Assembly (NCBI GenBank): GCA_030700315.1 | Contig: JAUYJO010000078.1 | Span: forward strand, 1 to 54,690 | Direction of reading: 5' to 3' | Origin: Gallionella sp. | GTDB taxonomy: Bacteria; Pseudomonadota; Gammaproteobacteria; Burkholderiales; Gallionellaceae | DNA: 54,690 nucleotides | Part shown: piece by piece, positions 8,111 to 17,123 of the stretch | How positions within the stretch are numbered: the stretch's first letter is position 1 | How the letters are laid out: each line of letters starts with the position of its first letter | Made by a program: the position numbers and the translations under genes | Notes under the pieces: model-generated | Told to the model about the DNA's origin: nothing | The model's input: only the letters and a program-made list of their open reading frames with translations | Database searches by the model: none

Positions 8111-8263
8111 ATGGCTATGCACAATCCACCACATCCCGGAGCATTTATTCAAGAGGTTTATCTTGCGCCAAACGGAATCAGTTGCAGGGAGCTCGCTCTC
8201 AAATTGGGCGTTGCAGCCTCGACCCTTATTCAAGCTCGAGCACTTGAAGAAGGTATGCCATAG
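8111..8263 (+). pseudogene. truncated HigA-type antitoxin fused to an antitoxin-tail fragment
   Basis: From ATG 8111 the frame reads MAMHNPPHPGAFIQEVYL then LALKLGVAASTL, the first 40 residues of a HigA/VapI-type antitoxin. It then switches to IQARALEEGMP, which resembles the middle of a CopG/BrnA-type antitoxin, and stops at 8261 just before an attC-like site. It lacks most of the HTH and has no toxin partner. It looks like a recombined cassette remnant. Confidence 0.6.
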
Positions 8264-8323
8264 CCTCCTTGTTCAAGCGGGGCGCGCCAAAAGCGGCGCG
8301 CGCCTTAACTCAAACATTAGGTA
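8264..8323. other. attC-like integron recombination site
   Basis: Contains TTGTTCAAGC, a GGCGCGCC-AAAAGC-GGCGCGCGCC hairpin, CTTAACTCAAAC and ATTAGGT. The order and several cores match the attC of aadA-type cassettes (TTCAAGC ... GCTTAACTCAAGC-GTTAGAT). The R' core has A for the usual G at the crossover point, and R'' (GCCTCC) is partial, so it may be inactive. Confidence 0.55.
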
Positions 8324-8365
8324 TTCGATTGCAGTCCGTTCCGATGGCGAATTGAGAGATTCATT

Positions 8366-10117
8366 GTGAAAAATGGTTTGATTACGCACGCCGTGCTCGA
8401 AGACCTTGCCGGCACTACCGCATTTCAGCGCGGCGAGGAATATTTTTCCGCCGGAGCCGTTGAGCGTCTACGAGTTTCCGGCGACAAGATCACTGCCCGA
8501 GTTGAGGGCACAGAAACCTATCAGGTCGAGTTGAGGGACGAAGGCTGCGAGCTGGCCTACGACTGCACCTGCCCGCGTGCGGCTGACGGTTATTTCTGCA
8601 AGCATTGCGTGGCGATCGGTTTGGCGTGGTTGGCCGAAAATTCAGCCGCACCGAAAACCGGCGCAGCATCCGGTAAGAAGAAGCGAAGCGATCCGTGGCG
8701 CGACATCAGGGAGTATCTGACCACGCAACCGCCGGAAGCTTTAGTCGATCTCCTGCTCGATGTGGCACAGCGCGATGATCGGCTCTACCAGTCGTTATTG
8801 CTCAAGGCCGAACGTACCGGCGGTGGCGGGAATGTGGCTAAGGCATTCCGGCGGGCAATTGACGGCGCGACGCGCATTCATGGTTTTGTCGACTGGCGGG
8901 AGGTGGGTACCTTTGCCAGCAATATCGAACAGGTGGCGGATTCGCTGGCGGAATTGCTCAAGCCAGACACAGCTGCCACGCTGGTCGAATTGACCGAATA
9001 CGCCATCGAGCGAGTTGAAAATTCACTGGAGCAGGTTGACGACTCGAACGGCGAGATTGGCGACATCGTCTATCGTCTGGGCGAGTTGCATCTCAAGGCC
9101 TGTACGATGGCGCGACCCGATCCGGCAGGGTTGGCAGGACGCCTGTTCCACTTCGAGACGACGTTACCGTTCGGTCTGTGCAGCTTCGATGCAGCTACTT
9201 ATCGCACTGCCCTCGGCAAGGAAGGCCTGCGCCGCTATCGTGAGCTGGCGGAAGTTGAATGGCGCAAGCTCAAACCACGGGATGCGAAGGATGGCTACGA
9301 TACCCATCGGGAAAGAATCACTCGCATCATGGAGCGACTGGCCGAGGCGAGCGGCGACGTGGAGGAACTGGTCGCGATCAAGTCACGCGACCTTTCCTCG
9401 GGCTACAGTTATCTCGACATCGCGGAAATCTGGATCAAGGCCAAGCAGCCGGACAAGGCGCTGGAATGGGCGGAACGCGGCCTGAAGGCATTCCCCGAAC
9501 GCCCCGACAATCGGCTACGGGATTTTCTGGTGGCGGCCTACCTCAAACGCAAACGCAATGACGAGGCACTGCAACTCACTTGGGTTCAATTTGAAGAGCG
9601 GCCGATTCTCGAACACTACAAGAAGCTGCACGATGTCGCCGACAAGCTCGGCATTTGGCCGGAACAACGTAATCGAGCACTGGCACGGATTGTCGAGACG
9701 ATAGCGCACGAGGCGAGCACAACAAGCCGCTGGAAGCCGAAACCATCGGCTCCAAATTACTCGTTGCGGGTGGAAATCGCGTTGTGGGAGAACGATCTCG
9801 ACGCTGCATGGGAGTTCTCGCACGAAGGCATCTGCGACCGGAATCTGCTGATCGCTCTGGCTGGGAAGCTCGAAGCTTCGCACCCCGACGGCGCGATCAG
9901 CCTATACCGTCGCGTGGTGCCGCCCATCGTCGAGCAGACCAACAACACCGCTTATGAAGAGGCGATCAAACTGATCCGCAAGGTGAGCGGGCTGATGAAA
10001 GCGCAGGGCAAGTCACAGCAATTTGGCGATTATCTGGCGGAGCTGCGGGTGCAGTTCAAGCCGAAGCGGAATTTCATCAAGTTGCTGGATGGGGTGGTGC
10101 GGAGCGCTGCGAAATAA
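8366..10117 (+). CDS. SWIM zinc-finger protein with helical C-terminal region
   Basis: 583 aa from GTG 8366, preceded by GAGAG. A SWIM-type zinc finger (CxCx8CxH) is at residues 67-80: C67, C69, C78, H80. Such domains bind DNA or proteins. The rest (about 100-583) is largely alpha-helical, with TPR-like segments (WIKAKQPDKALEWAERGLKAFPERPDNRLRDFL), and is often annotated as an uncharacterised SWIM protein. The following 186 bp to the RHH gene contain no clear gene. A link with the R-M operon downstream is by position only. Confidence 0.85.
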   Translation: MKNGLITHAVLEDLAGTTAFQRGEEYFSAGAVERLRVSGDKITARVEGTETYQVELRDEGCELAYDCTCPRAADGYFCKHCVAIGLAWLAENSAAPKTGAASGKKKRSDPWRDIREYLTTQPPEALVDLLLDVAQRDDRLYQSLLLKAERTGGGGNVAKAFRRAIDGATRIHGFVDWREVGTFASNIEQVADSLAELLKPDTAATLVELTEYAIERVENSLEQVDDSNGEIGDIVYRLGELHLKACTMARPDPAGLAGRLFHFETTLPFGLCSFDAATYRTALGKEGLRRYRELAEVEWRKLKPRDAKDGYDTHRERITRIMERLAEASGDVEELVAIKSRDLSSGYSYLDIAEIWIKAKQPDKALEWAERGLKAFPERPDNRLRDFLVAAYLKRKRNDEALQLTWVQFEERPILEHYKKLHDVADKLGIWPEQRNRALARIVETIAHEASTTSRWKPKPSAPNYSLRVEIALWENDLDAAWEFSHEGICDRNLLIALAGKLEASHPDGAISLYRRVVPPIVEQTNNTAYEEAIKLIRKVSGLMKAQGKSQQFGDYLAELRVQFKPKRNFIKLLDGVVRSAAK

Positions 10118-10303
10118 TTTTGGCCTACGTGCATGGAAGGTGTCTGGAAAGAAGATTTGCGGGAAGCTGATCATCGAATTGGTCAGACGACTTCACAGAC
10201 ACGAAACCCCACATGCTGCAAAGTATGGTTTACAGCGCATTTTTCATTGCTATCACCAGTGAAAGGCAGTACATTTGCGAGGCCTTCAAAACTGGATTGA
10301 TCC

Positions 10304-10489
10304 ATGCCCCGCAACAAGTGTGAAACCCTGTCCATTCGGACGACTGCTGAAATCAAAGACTTGATCCGCCAGGCCGCCGAGCGGGAGCATCGCTCCGTGG
10401 CTTCCATGGTGGAGGTGCTGGTTCTGGCTCATGCAGAGCAGTCCGGCATCAAGGCCCGCACCAAGCCGAAAAAATCCAACAAGAAATGA
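10304..10489 (+). CDS. small ribbon-helix-helix (CopG/Arc-like) protein
   Basis: 61 aa. An RHH pattern is visible: a basic strand (ETLSIRTTAEIKDLIRQAAEREH) followed by helix RSVASMVEVLVLAHAEQ and a lysine-rich tail. RHH proteins bind operator DNA as dimers. Its stop (10487-10489) is 4 bp before the hsdM ATG, so it heads the hsd operon and could be the operon's regulator. No toxin lies beside it. Confidence 0.75.
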   Translation: MPRNKCETLSIRTTAEIKDLIRQAAEREHRSVASMVEVLVLAHAEQSGIKARTKPKKSNKK

Positions 10490-10493
10490 GCCG

Positions 10494-12674
10494 ATGAGCG
10501 CCAACGCCTTGCAGAATATTTCCAAAATTGAAGACAGCCTGTGGGAGGCTGCCGATCAGTTGCGTGCCAATTCCAAGCTGACCAGCAGCGAATACTGTAT
10601 GCCGGTGCTGGGGGTGATTTTCCTGCGCCATGCCACCAACCGCTATCAGGCCGCGTTGCAGGCTATCGAGGCCGATCAGGCTGCCGGGAAAATGCCCAAG
10701 CGCACACTGGTCAAAAGCGATTTCATCAAGCGCCGGGCGCTGATGCTGCCCGAGATCGCGCGCTACGATCATTTGCTCAAGTTGCCTTCCGGCGCCAATC
10801 TCGGCGCGGCATTGGTCGAGGCCATGAATGCCATCGAGGCCGACTTCGAGCCGCTGGCCGGGCAATTGCCCAAGGACTACGACCGTTTCGAGAACAAGCT
10901 GCTCGAAGACCTGTTGCGCAATTTCGACTCGGAGGCATTGCGCAAGGCATCGGGCGATGTGTTCGGTCGCATCTACGAATACTTCCTGATGAAATTCGCC
11001 ATGCAGGGCGCGCAGGATAACGGCGAATTCTTTACCCCGCCCTCGCTGGTGCAAACCATCGTCAATGTCATCGAGCCTGACCATGGTGTGGTATTCGATC
11101 CCGCCTGCGGCTCTGCGGGCATGTTCGTGCAGTCCAGCCACTTCATCGAGCATGAAGGGCTGGACACCATGAAGCGCGTCACTTTTTATGGTCAGGAAAA
11201 AACCGCCACCACCATCCGCCTCGCCAAGATGAATCTGGCGGTGCATGGGCTGGAGGGCGACATCCGCGAAGCCAATTCCTTTTACGACGACGTACACCGC
11301 TTGCAGGATGGCCGCGCGTTGTGGGGCAACTGCGATTTCGTCATGGCCAATCCGCCGTTCAACGTGGACATGGTGGATGCCGAGCGCGTCAAGGACGACC
11401 GCCGCCTGCCCTTCGGCCTGCCCGGCGTGAACAAGGACAAGCGCGTTTCCAACGGCAACTACCTGTGGATTTCCTACTTTCACAGCTATCTGTCGGAGAA
11501 GGGGCGTGCCGGTTTCGTCATGTCTTCGCAGGCCAGCAACGCCGGCCATGGCGAAAAAGAAGTGCGGCGCAAGCTGGTGGAAACCGGCGACGTGGACGTG
11601 ATGATCGCCATCCGTTCCAACTTTTTTTACACCCGCACCGTGCCATGCGAACTGTGGCACTTCGATAAAAATAAACCCCCTCGCCCTCAGGGAGAGGGCT
11701 GGGGTGAGGGTGGGTTGTTGAACCACAAAGGCAACGTCCTGATGCTCGACGCCCGTAACATCTACCGCAAGGTCACGCGCAAGATTTACGATTTCAGCCC
11801 CGAGCAACAAGCCAACCTCACCGCCATCGTCTGGCTATATCGCGGGCAGCGGGAACGCTTCCTCGGACTGGTGCAGGACTACTGCATCCGACTCGCAAGC
11901 GAAAGCGCCGCCATCACCCCGGCGCTCACCGCCTTTGAAACCCGGCTCACCGCCAGTCGTGCACCGCTGGTGGCCGCGTTTGCCGATAGCGCCATCGCGC
12001 TCAATACGCTCACATCGGAAAAGCAGCGAGCCTTTGCCGATGCCATGGCCGAATGGGCAGAAGCCGCCAACGCCTACGTCACCGACCGCACCGCCCTGAC
12101 GGAAGCTCTTGTAGGGTGGGCACGCACCTGTGCCCACGCGGATTCAAAGACGACCAACGAAGCTCAACACACCACAAGACAAACCTTCGACCCTTTGGCA
12201 GATGCCGCGCGCGGCCTCATCAAACAGATAGACCTGCTCTACAAACTCGCCGCCCGCGCCGCACAGTTGGCGAATGAATTAGCGACGGATGAAACCGCCG
12301 TCGAGCTTTTCGACCGCCGCGCCACCAGCAAACTCATCAAGCAACTCGACGAAGAGCGCAAAACCGCCGTCGAACAACTCAAAGCCGCGACCTACATACA
12401 CCGCCAGATTGCCTGGTTGCAAGACCGCTTTCCCAACGCCGAAATGCAGGACGTGCCCGGCCTGTGCAAGGTTGTCAGCCGCACCGACATCGAAGCCGCC
12501 GATTGGAGCATTACCCCCGGCCGTTACGTCGGCGTCGCCCCGGTGGAAGTGGACGAGGACTTCGATTTCGAGCAGGCGTTGCGCGACATCCATGTGGAAT
12601 TGGCTGACCTGAATCGGGAGGCTGTGGGGCTGGCCGCGAAGATTCAGGAGAACTTCGAGGAGTTGGGGGCATGA
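10494..12674 (+). CDS. hsdM: type I restriction-modification system methyltransferase subunit HsdM
   Basis: 726 aa from ATG 10494 (MSANALQNISKIEDSLWEAAD; 5' extension of the frame covers the RHH gene and is rejected). N-terminal HsdM helical domain, then the N6-adenine methylase domain with SAM motif FDPACGSAGMF (about 201-211) and catalytic NPPF (about 286-289). It methylates adenine in the site set by HsdS. Two dispersed palindromic repeats are built into the frame: PPRPQGEGWGEGG (DNA 11675-11714) and VGWARTCAHADSK (DNA 12111-12150). Both fall after the catalytic core in a region of low complexity. Its stop overlaps the hsdS start. It is longer than many HsdM proteins, partly because of these inserts. 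Confidence 0.95.
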   Translation: MSANALQNISKIEDSLWEAADQLRANSKLTSSEYCMPVLGVIFLRHATNRYQAALQAIEADQAAGKMPKRTLVKSDFIKRRALMLPEIARYDHLLKLPSGANLGAALVEAMNAIEADFEPLAGQLPKDYDRFENKLLEDLLRNFDSEALRKASGDVFGRIYEYFLMKFAMQGAQDNGEFFTPPSLVQTIVNVIEPDHGVVFDPACGSAGMFVQSSHFIEHEGLDTMKRVTFYGQEKTATTIRLAKMNLAVHGLEGDIREANSFYDDVHRLQDGRALWGNCDFVMANPPFNVDMVDAERVKDDRRLPFGLPGVNKDKRVSNGNYLWISYFHSYLSEKGRAGFVMSSQASNAGHGEKEVRRKLVETGDVDVMIAIRSNFFYTRTVPCELWHFDKNKPPRPQGEGWGEGGLLNHKGNVLMLDARNIYRKVTRKIYDFSPEQQANLTAIVWLYRGQRERFLGLVQDYCIRLASESAAITPALTAFETRLTASRAPLVAAFADSAIALNTLTSEKQRAFADAMAEWAEAANAYVTDRTALTEALVGWARTCAHADSKTTNEAQHTTRQTFDPLADAARGLIKQIDLLYKLAARAAQLANELATDETAVELFDRRATSKLIKQLDEERKTAVEQLKAATYIHRQIAWLQDRFPNAEMQDVPGLCKVVSRTDIEAADWSITPGRYVGVAPVEVDEDFDFEQALRDIHVELADLNREAVGLAAKIQENFEELGA
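11675..11714. repeat. palindromic repeat inside hsdM (CCCTCTCCC family)
   Basis: CCCTCGCCCTCAGGGAGAGG followed by GCTGGGGTGAGGG; the same GC-rich element is intergenic at 925-1104. Here it is read through in frame as PPRPQGEGWGEGG between the helical part HFDKNK and LNHKGNVLMLD of HsdM. Confidence 0.75.
12111..12150. repeat. palindromic repeat inside hsdM (GTAGGGTGGGCA family)
   Basis: GTAGGGTGGGCACGCACCTG followed by TGCCCACGCGGATTCAAAGA, closely related to the intergenic copy at 7194-7260. It is translated in frame as VGWARTCAHADSK within a predicted helical segment of HsdM. Confidence 0.75.
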
Positions 12675-13834
12675 TGGACAACAGATGGAATGCTGTACGC
12701 TTGGCTGACTATTGCTCGAAGATCGGAAGTGGCGCAACGCCGCGAGGTGGAGAGACGGTCTATTTGGAAAGCGGCATCTCGTTTATTCGAAGCCAGAACG
12801 TCTACAACGGGTACTTTGATAGTGATGGCCTTGCCTTTCTTGACGAAGATCATGCGGAACAGCTCAAAGGCGTAGCGGTCGAGCCGGGAGATATATTACT
12901 CAATATTACTGGTGACTCGGTGGCTCGAAGTTGCCGTGCACCTGACGGCCTCCTGCCCGCACGAGTAAATCAGCATGTCGCGATCATTCGACCAAGAAGT
13001 GAGGATTTTGATTCGCGCTTTGTTAGCTACTTTTTTATCTCTCCATTCATGCAAGATACGATGTTGTCCCTTGCGGGAAGTGGTGGGACACGTAAGGCGC
13101 TTACAAAGGAAATGATTGAACGGTTCGAGATACCCAAGCCATCGCTACCGGTACAAGAAAGCATTGCCGACACCCTCTCTGCCTACGACGACCTGATCGA
13201 AAACAACCAGCGGCGGATGACGCTGCTGGAGGAGTCGGCGCGACAGCTTTACCGCGAGTGGTTAGTACGCCTACGCTTCCCCGGCCATGAGCATACCCGC
13301 ATCATCAACGGCGTGCCGGAGGGATGGGAGCGGGTGCCGTTGGAAGATGCACTGGTTTTGCAACGTGGATTCGACCTCCCAACTCAGGACAGACAGGAAG
13401 GGAACGTGCCGATATATGGTTCCACAGGCATCGTTGGATACCATGACAAGGCTAAAGCATCTGCACCCGGCGTGGTTACGGGACGAAGCGGAACCCTGGG
13501 GGAAGTGCAATACGTTGCCGATGACTACTGGCCGCTCAACACAGCGCTATGGGTCAAAGAGTTTAAACGGGTGACACCGTTGTTTGCTTTGTTTCTGCTA
13601 CGTGAAATGGACTTAAAACAATACAACGGCGGTGCGTCCGTTCCAACTCTTGATCGCAAGTCGGTGCATAAGATTGAAATCACAGTTCCCTCAAATATGC
13701 TGCTTAGCGCATTCGATGAATTTGCGACTGACGTTTTCGCGCAAATCAAGAACCTCAATGTCCAGAACCAAAAACTCCGCGCAGCCCGTGACCTGCTGCT
13801 ACCGCGCCTGATGAGTGGGGAGATCGCCGTATGA
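12671..13834 (+). CDS. hsdS: type I restriction-modification system specificity subunit HsdS
   Basis: 387 aa. Two target-recognition domains separated by long helices: TRD1 about 1-160, ending in the conserved helix IADTLSAYDDLIENNQRRM, and TRD2 about 205-345, ending in QNQKLRAARDLLLPRLMSG. These give the bipartite DNA target of the enzyme, which cannot be read from the sequence. Start ATG overlaps the hsdM stop (ATGATGG at 12671). Its own stop overlaps the next gene (ATGA at 13831-13834). Translational coupling at both ends argues for one mRNA. Confidence 0.93.
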   Translation: MMDNRWNAVRLADYCSKIGSGATPRGGETVYLESGISFIRSQNVYNGYFDSDGLAFLDEDHAEQLKGVAVEPGDILLNITGDSVARSCRAPDGLLPARVNQHVAIIRPRSEDFDSRFVSYFFISPFMQDTMLSLAGSGGTRKALTKEMIERFEIPKPSLPVQESIADTLSAYDDLIENNQRRMTLLEESARQLYREWLVRLRFPGHEHTRIINGVPEGWERVPLEDALVLQRGFDLPTQDRQEGNVPIYGSTGIVGYHDKAKASAPGVVTGRSGTLGEVQYVADDYWPLNTALWVKEFKRVTPLFALFLLREMDLKQYNGGASVPTLDRKSVHKIEITVPSNMLLSAFDEFATDVFAQIKNLNVQNQKLRAARDLLLPRLMSGEIAV

Positions 13835-15885
13835 ACATCCAGACAAACCTTAAAGGGCGGCTGAGGAATACTCCGCTTCCACTAACCAGTGGCCTGCTGC
13901 CATTGTTCGAGGCCGTCGTTAATTCGATTCATGCGATTGAGGAAGCATGTTCGCCCTCCACGGAAGGACTCATCCGAATCAGGATAGATCGCGCGCCCGT
14001 GCAAACGGGTCTTGCGCTTGAAGAGGACAAAAAAAGGCGGGGACCGGAGCCGCAGGGAGAGATTCTCAGCTTCACCATTACCGATAACGGAATCGGTTTT
14101 AATGATGAAAATCTTACGGCATTTAAAACCCTCGATACAGATCACAAGGTGAACAAGGGATGCCGTGGCATTGGTCGCCTGCTATGGTTAAAAGCATTTG
14201 AGAAGGTCGAAATCAACAGCCGCTTTATCAACGCTGAAGGGCAGCTAATGCGCCGTTCGTTTGCATTTGATGCTAAATCGGGGATTCAGAGAGAGTCTCT
14301 CGAAGAAACTTCGAATGACGGCGGATCAGGAACAACGGTGTCCCTGACAGGGTTCGACAAGAAGTACCAGAAATACGCATACAAGAGTGCAGAGGCCATT
14401 GCGAATGCAATATTTGAACATTGCCTTTGGTACTTTGTCCGGGCAGACGGTACGTCGCGAATAGTGATCGAAGATGAAAGCGAAACAATTGATCTCGACG
14501 ATGTTTTTGAAGCCCATATGCACTCATCGGCAGTGCCCGAGGAAATCACCATAAAGGATGAGCCGTTCGAGTTGCTTCACATCAAGTTACGCACTACCTC
14601 GTCTTCAAATCACGGTATCGCATTTTGCGCCGACAGCCGACTGGTGTTGCAGGAAAAGCTGAGCGGAAAGATTCCAGGATTGCATGGCCGACTGACCGAT
14701 AACAACGGAGATTTTGTCTATGTCTGTTATGTCAGCGCCAACGTCCTTAACGAAAGCGCACGACCGGAGCGAACCAGCTTCGACTTGGTCGGTGATATTG
14801 GTGAGCTATTCGCCGATACGGAAATCAGTTGGGAGGATATTCGTTCTGCTGTCTCGGCGAGGGCATCCGCACATCTGGAATCCTATCTGGAGGTTGTAAA
14901 ACAGAAGGCTCACGAAAGAGTCCACACCTTTGTTTCAACCAAGGCCCCCCGCTATCGTCCGATCATGGCGCGAATTCCCGAGGCGGCGCTCTACGTTGAC
15001 CCGGACATCTCGGACAAGGAGCTTGATTTAACCCTCCATAAACATCTGGCTGACATCGAAAGCCAGATGCTTGCCACTGGGCATGATTTGATGAAGGTCA
15101 GAGAAAATGAGTCCGCAGACGATTATCAGACCCGTTTGAATGCTTATCTGAAGACTGCGGAAGATATCAAGAAATCAGATCTCGCCAATTACGTGGCGCA
15201 CCGAAAGGTCATTCTTGATTTGCTGGAATCTGCCATTCAGCGCAAGTCTGATGGCCGGTACGCTCGGGAGGATGTGATACACAGCCTTATCATGCCGATG
15301 CGGTCGGACTCGACCGAACTATTGCTGGACAGTTGCAATCTTTGGCTCGTGGATGAACGCCTCGCGTTCCATGATTATCTTGCTTCCGATAAACCGCTTT
15401 CGGCAATTCCAGTAACCGGCTCCAGCGAGACCAAGGAGCCGGACATCATGGCGCTTAATGTTTTCGATAATCCGATGATCGTTGCCGAGGGGCCGTCCAT
15501 GCCCATGGCGTCAATTGTCGTCGTTGAAATCAAACGACCGATGCGAAACGATGCGCGCGCCGGAGAAATTGACGACCCCATAGAGCAGGCGCTTGGGTAT
15601 CTTGAGCGAATTCGCGAAGGTAAAGTCACGACTGCCAGCGGGCGTCCAATCCCAAGATCGGAAGACATACCCGGCTTCTGTTACGTCATATGCGACATTA
15701 CGCCATCTATCGAGAAACGCTGTGTCATGCACGACCTGACCCGCACGAGCGATGGCTTGGGATTTTTTACGTTCAAACAAAACTTCAAAGCCTATGTCGA
15801 GGTGATTTCGTTTGATCGGCTTATCAATATGGCGAAGGAAAGAAACAGGATGTTCTTCGACAAACTTGGTCTCCCTACGTCTTGA
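13831..15885 (+). CDS. GHKL ATPase with C-terminal PD-(D/E)XK-like nuclease motif
   Basis: 684 aa. The N-terminal GHKL (Hsp90/MutL/histidine-kinase type) ATPase has the N box FEAVVNSIHAIEE (E27, N31), G1 box DNGIGF (D85-F90) and G2 box GCRGIGRLLWLK (110-121). The middle is helical. Near the C-terminus EPDIM (D538) followed by VVVEIKRP (E566, K568) and IEQALGYL fits the D...ExK...Q pattern of PD-(D/E)XK nucleases. The joint architecture suggests an ATP-gated nuclease. Start codon overlaps hsdS stop by 4 bp. It is probably a defence accessory of the R-M operon, or a separate defence gene using its promoter. No characterised homologue is recalled. Confidence 0.75.
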   Translation: MNIQTNLKGRLRNTPLPLTSGLLPLFEAVVNSIHAIEEACSPSTEGLIRIRIDRAPVQTGLALEEDKKRRGPEPQGEILSFTITDNGIGFNDENLTAFKTLDTDHKVNKGCRGIGRLLWLKAFEKVEINSRFINAEGQLMRRSFAFDAKSGIQRESLEETSNDGGSGTTVSLTGFDKKYQKYAYKSAEAIANAIFEHCLWYFVRADGTSRIVIEDESETIDLDDVFEAHMHSSAVPEEITIKDEPFELLHIKLRTTSSSNHGIAFCADSRLVLQEKLSGKIPGLHGRLTDNNGDFVYVCYVSANVLNESARPERTSFDLVGDIGELFADTEISWEDIRSAVSARASAHLESYLEVVKQKAHERVHTFVSTKAPRYRPIMARIPEAALYVDPDISDKELDLTLHKHLADIESQMLATGHDLMKVRENESADDYQTRLNAYLKTAEDIKKSDLANYVAHRKVILDLLESAIQRKSDGRYAREDVIHSLIMPMRSDSTELLLDSCNLWLVDERLAFHDYLASDKPLSAIPVTGSSETKEPDIMALNVFDNPMIVAEGPSMPMASIVVVEIKRPMRNDARAGEIDDPIEQALGYLERIREGKVTTASGRPIPRSEDIPGFCYVICDITPSIEKRCVMHDLTRTSDGLGFFTFKQNFKAYVEVISFDRLINMAKERNRMFFDKLGLPTS

Positions 15886-15899
15886 AGGAATAAATACTT

Positions 15900-17123
15900 G
15901 TGAACACCAGTTCAGCGTATCGAGACTACCAGTTCGGACTCAGCACAGTGATGGTGAGCGAGCTTCGCCGGATGGAGGAGAGCCGCCATGACTGGCTCAA
16001 ACACATCCGTCCGCTGGACACGATTGCGGATTCGCTGCATTCCATAAATGCTTCAGCCAGTTCGGCCATGATGCCTTCGCTATCAGCACAGACATCCCTC
16101 CAGAGTATGGCCGAGCAATGGCGGCAGTTGGAACAGGAGCAACTCAAGCGGATGCTTGATCCCATTACAAGCATTCTTAAACATTTTGCAGTTGATGAGA
16201 ATCTGAAAAATCTGATTGAACAGGCCACGAAGCCCGTCGCTTTGAGTATGCAGATTGCGGATGTTTATAAGCAGGCGAATCTTGACGCAAGTGTCTTGGC
16301 CGCTTACAAGAATAGTGCGCTTGCCAGCCTTGACCAGACAAGAAGCATCCTTGCTTCCTCGGGTATTGATAGCCATTTTGCCCAGCTTGCCAAAACCTTT
16401 AGCGAGGCCAACAAGCAATGGACAATTCAAAAGGAACTCGCGGAAAGTGTTGCCTCATTACGGGCGTTGCAGGATTCCATCGGCAAGTTGACTCTGCCTG
16501 TAATTGATTGGTCTTCTGCTGCGACTTTGTCCCACTTGTTGGGAACGGAGGGTATCGCCTCGCAGCTTGCTGCGCTGGGAATTAGTGCAGATGGTAGCTT
16601 ACTTGCAGAGGACGAGGAAGCTACCGAGATCGAACAAGCCGTACATGAGAAAGGGATTGGACTCAGTCGCAAGACCATGGAGTTGATGACTCTCATTAGT
16701 TTTGTCGCAACCTTTTTGATCCCTATCTTTCAAGAGTTATCTTCCAACGCATGGCAAGCCAAGACGGATACAGAACTGGAGGCGCATCGCCAGTTGCTGG
16801 AGAAACAGCAGAAAACTCTCGACGCGCTATCGAACCTGATTTTGAGTGCGCTTCAAAAAGAGGTGGCGCGTACTGATGAGCGTTTTGTCGTGTTAGAGCG
16901 GGTAGCAACGATTCGGAGCAAACCCGAGAGCGGAACGGCTTTAGTAGGCAAATTATTGCCGCGTGAAGTCGTGCAGCCAATAGCAGAAGAAGGCAAATGG
17001 ATCGAGGTTCGGTATTACGATTGGCTTCGTCAGGACTACCATACGGGGTGGGTATTGAAGAAGTATTTGAAACGGGTTCCGGCAAACCACCGCCAACAAC
17101 GTGATGTTCAGGAAGAGCAATGA
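15900..17123 (+). CDS. membrane-associated coiled-coil protein with C-terminal SH3-like domain
   Basis: 407 aa from GTG 15900, preceded by AAGGAA. Long helical and coiled-coil N-terminal region (about 1-215), a hydrophobic segment about 255-272 (LMTLISFVATFLIPIF) likely crossing the membrane, a coiled coil about 283-325, and a bacterial SH3-like domain about 330-392 (VATIRSKPESGTALVGKLLPREVV ... WIEVRYYDW ... GWVLKKYL). SH3b domains usually bind peptide or cell-wall ligands. It lies 14 bp after the GHKL gene and its stop overlaps the next start (ATGA at 17120), so it is co-translated within the hsd operon. Function unknown; it may tether or sense for the GHKL protein. Confidence 0.7.
   Translation: MNTSSAYRDYQFGLSTVMVSELRRMEESRHDWLKHIRPLDTIADSLHSINASASSAMMPSLSAQTSLQSMAEQWRQLEQEQLKRMLDPITSILKHFAVDENLKNLIEQATKPVALSMQIADVYKQANLDASVLAAYKNSALASLDQTRSILASSGIDSHFAQLAKTFSEANKQWTIQKELAESVASLRALQDSIGKLTLPVIDWSSAATLSHLLGTEGIASQLAALGISADGSLLAEDEEATEIEQAVHEKGIGLSRKTMELMTLISFVATFLIPIFQELSSNAWQAKTDTELEAHRQLLEKQQKTLDALSNLILSALQKEVARTDERFVVLERVATIRSKPESGTALVGKLLPREVVQPIAEEGKWIEVRYYDWLRQDYHTGWVLKKYLKRVPANHRQQRDVQEEQ

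Noticed and set aside
10449-11810. 453-codon open frame antisense to hsdM
   Set aside because: Opposite a well-supported HsdM with all catalytic motifs; no recognisable domain.
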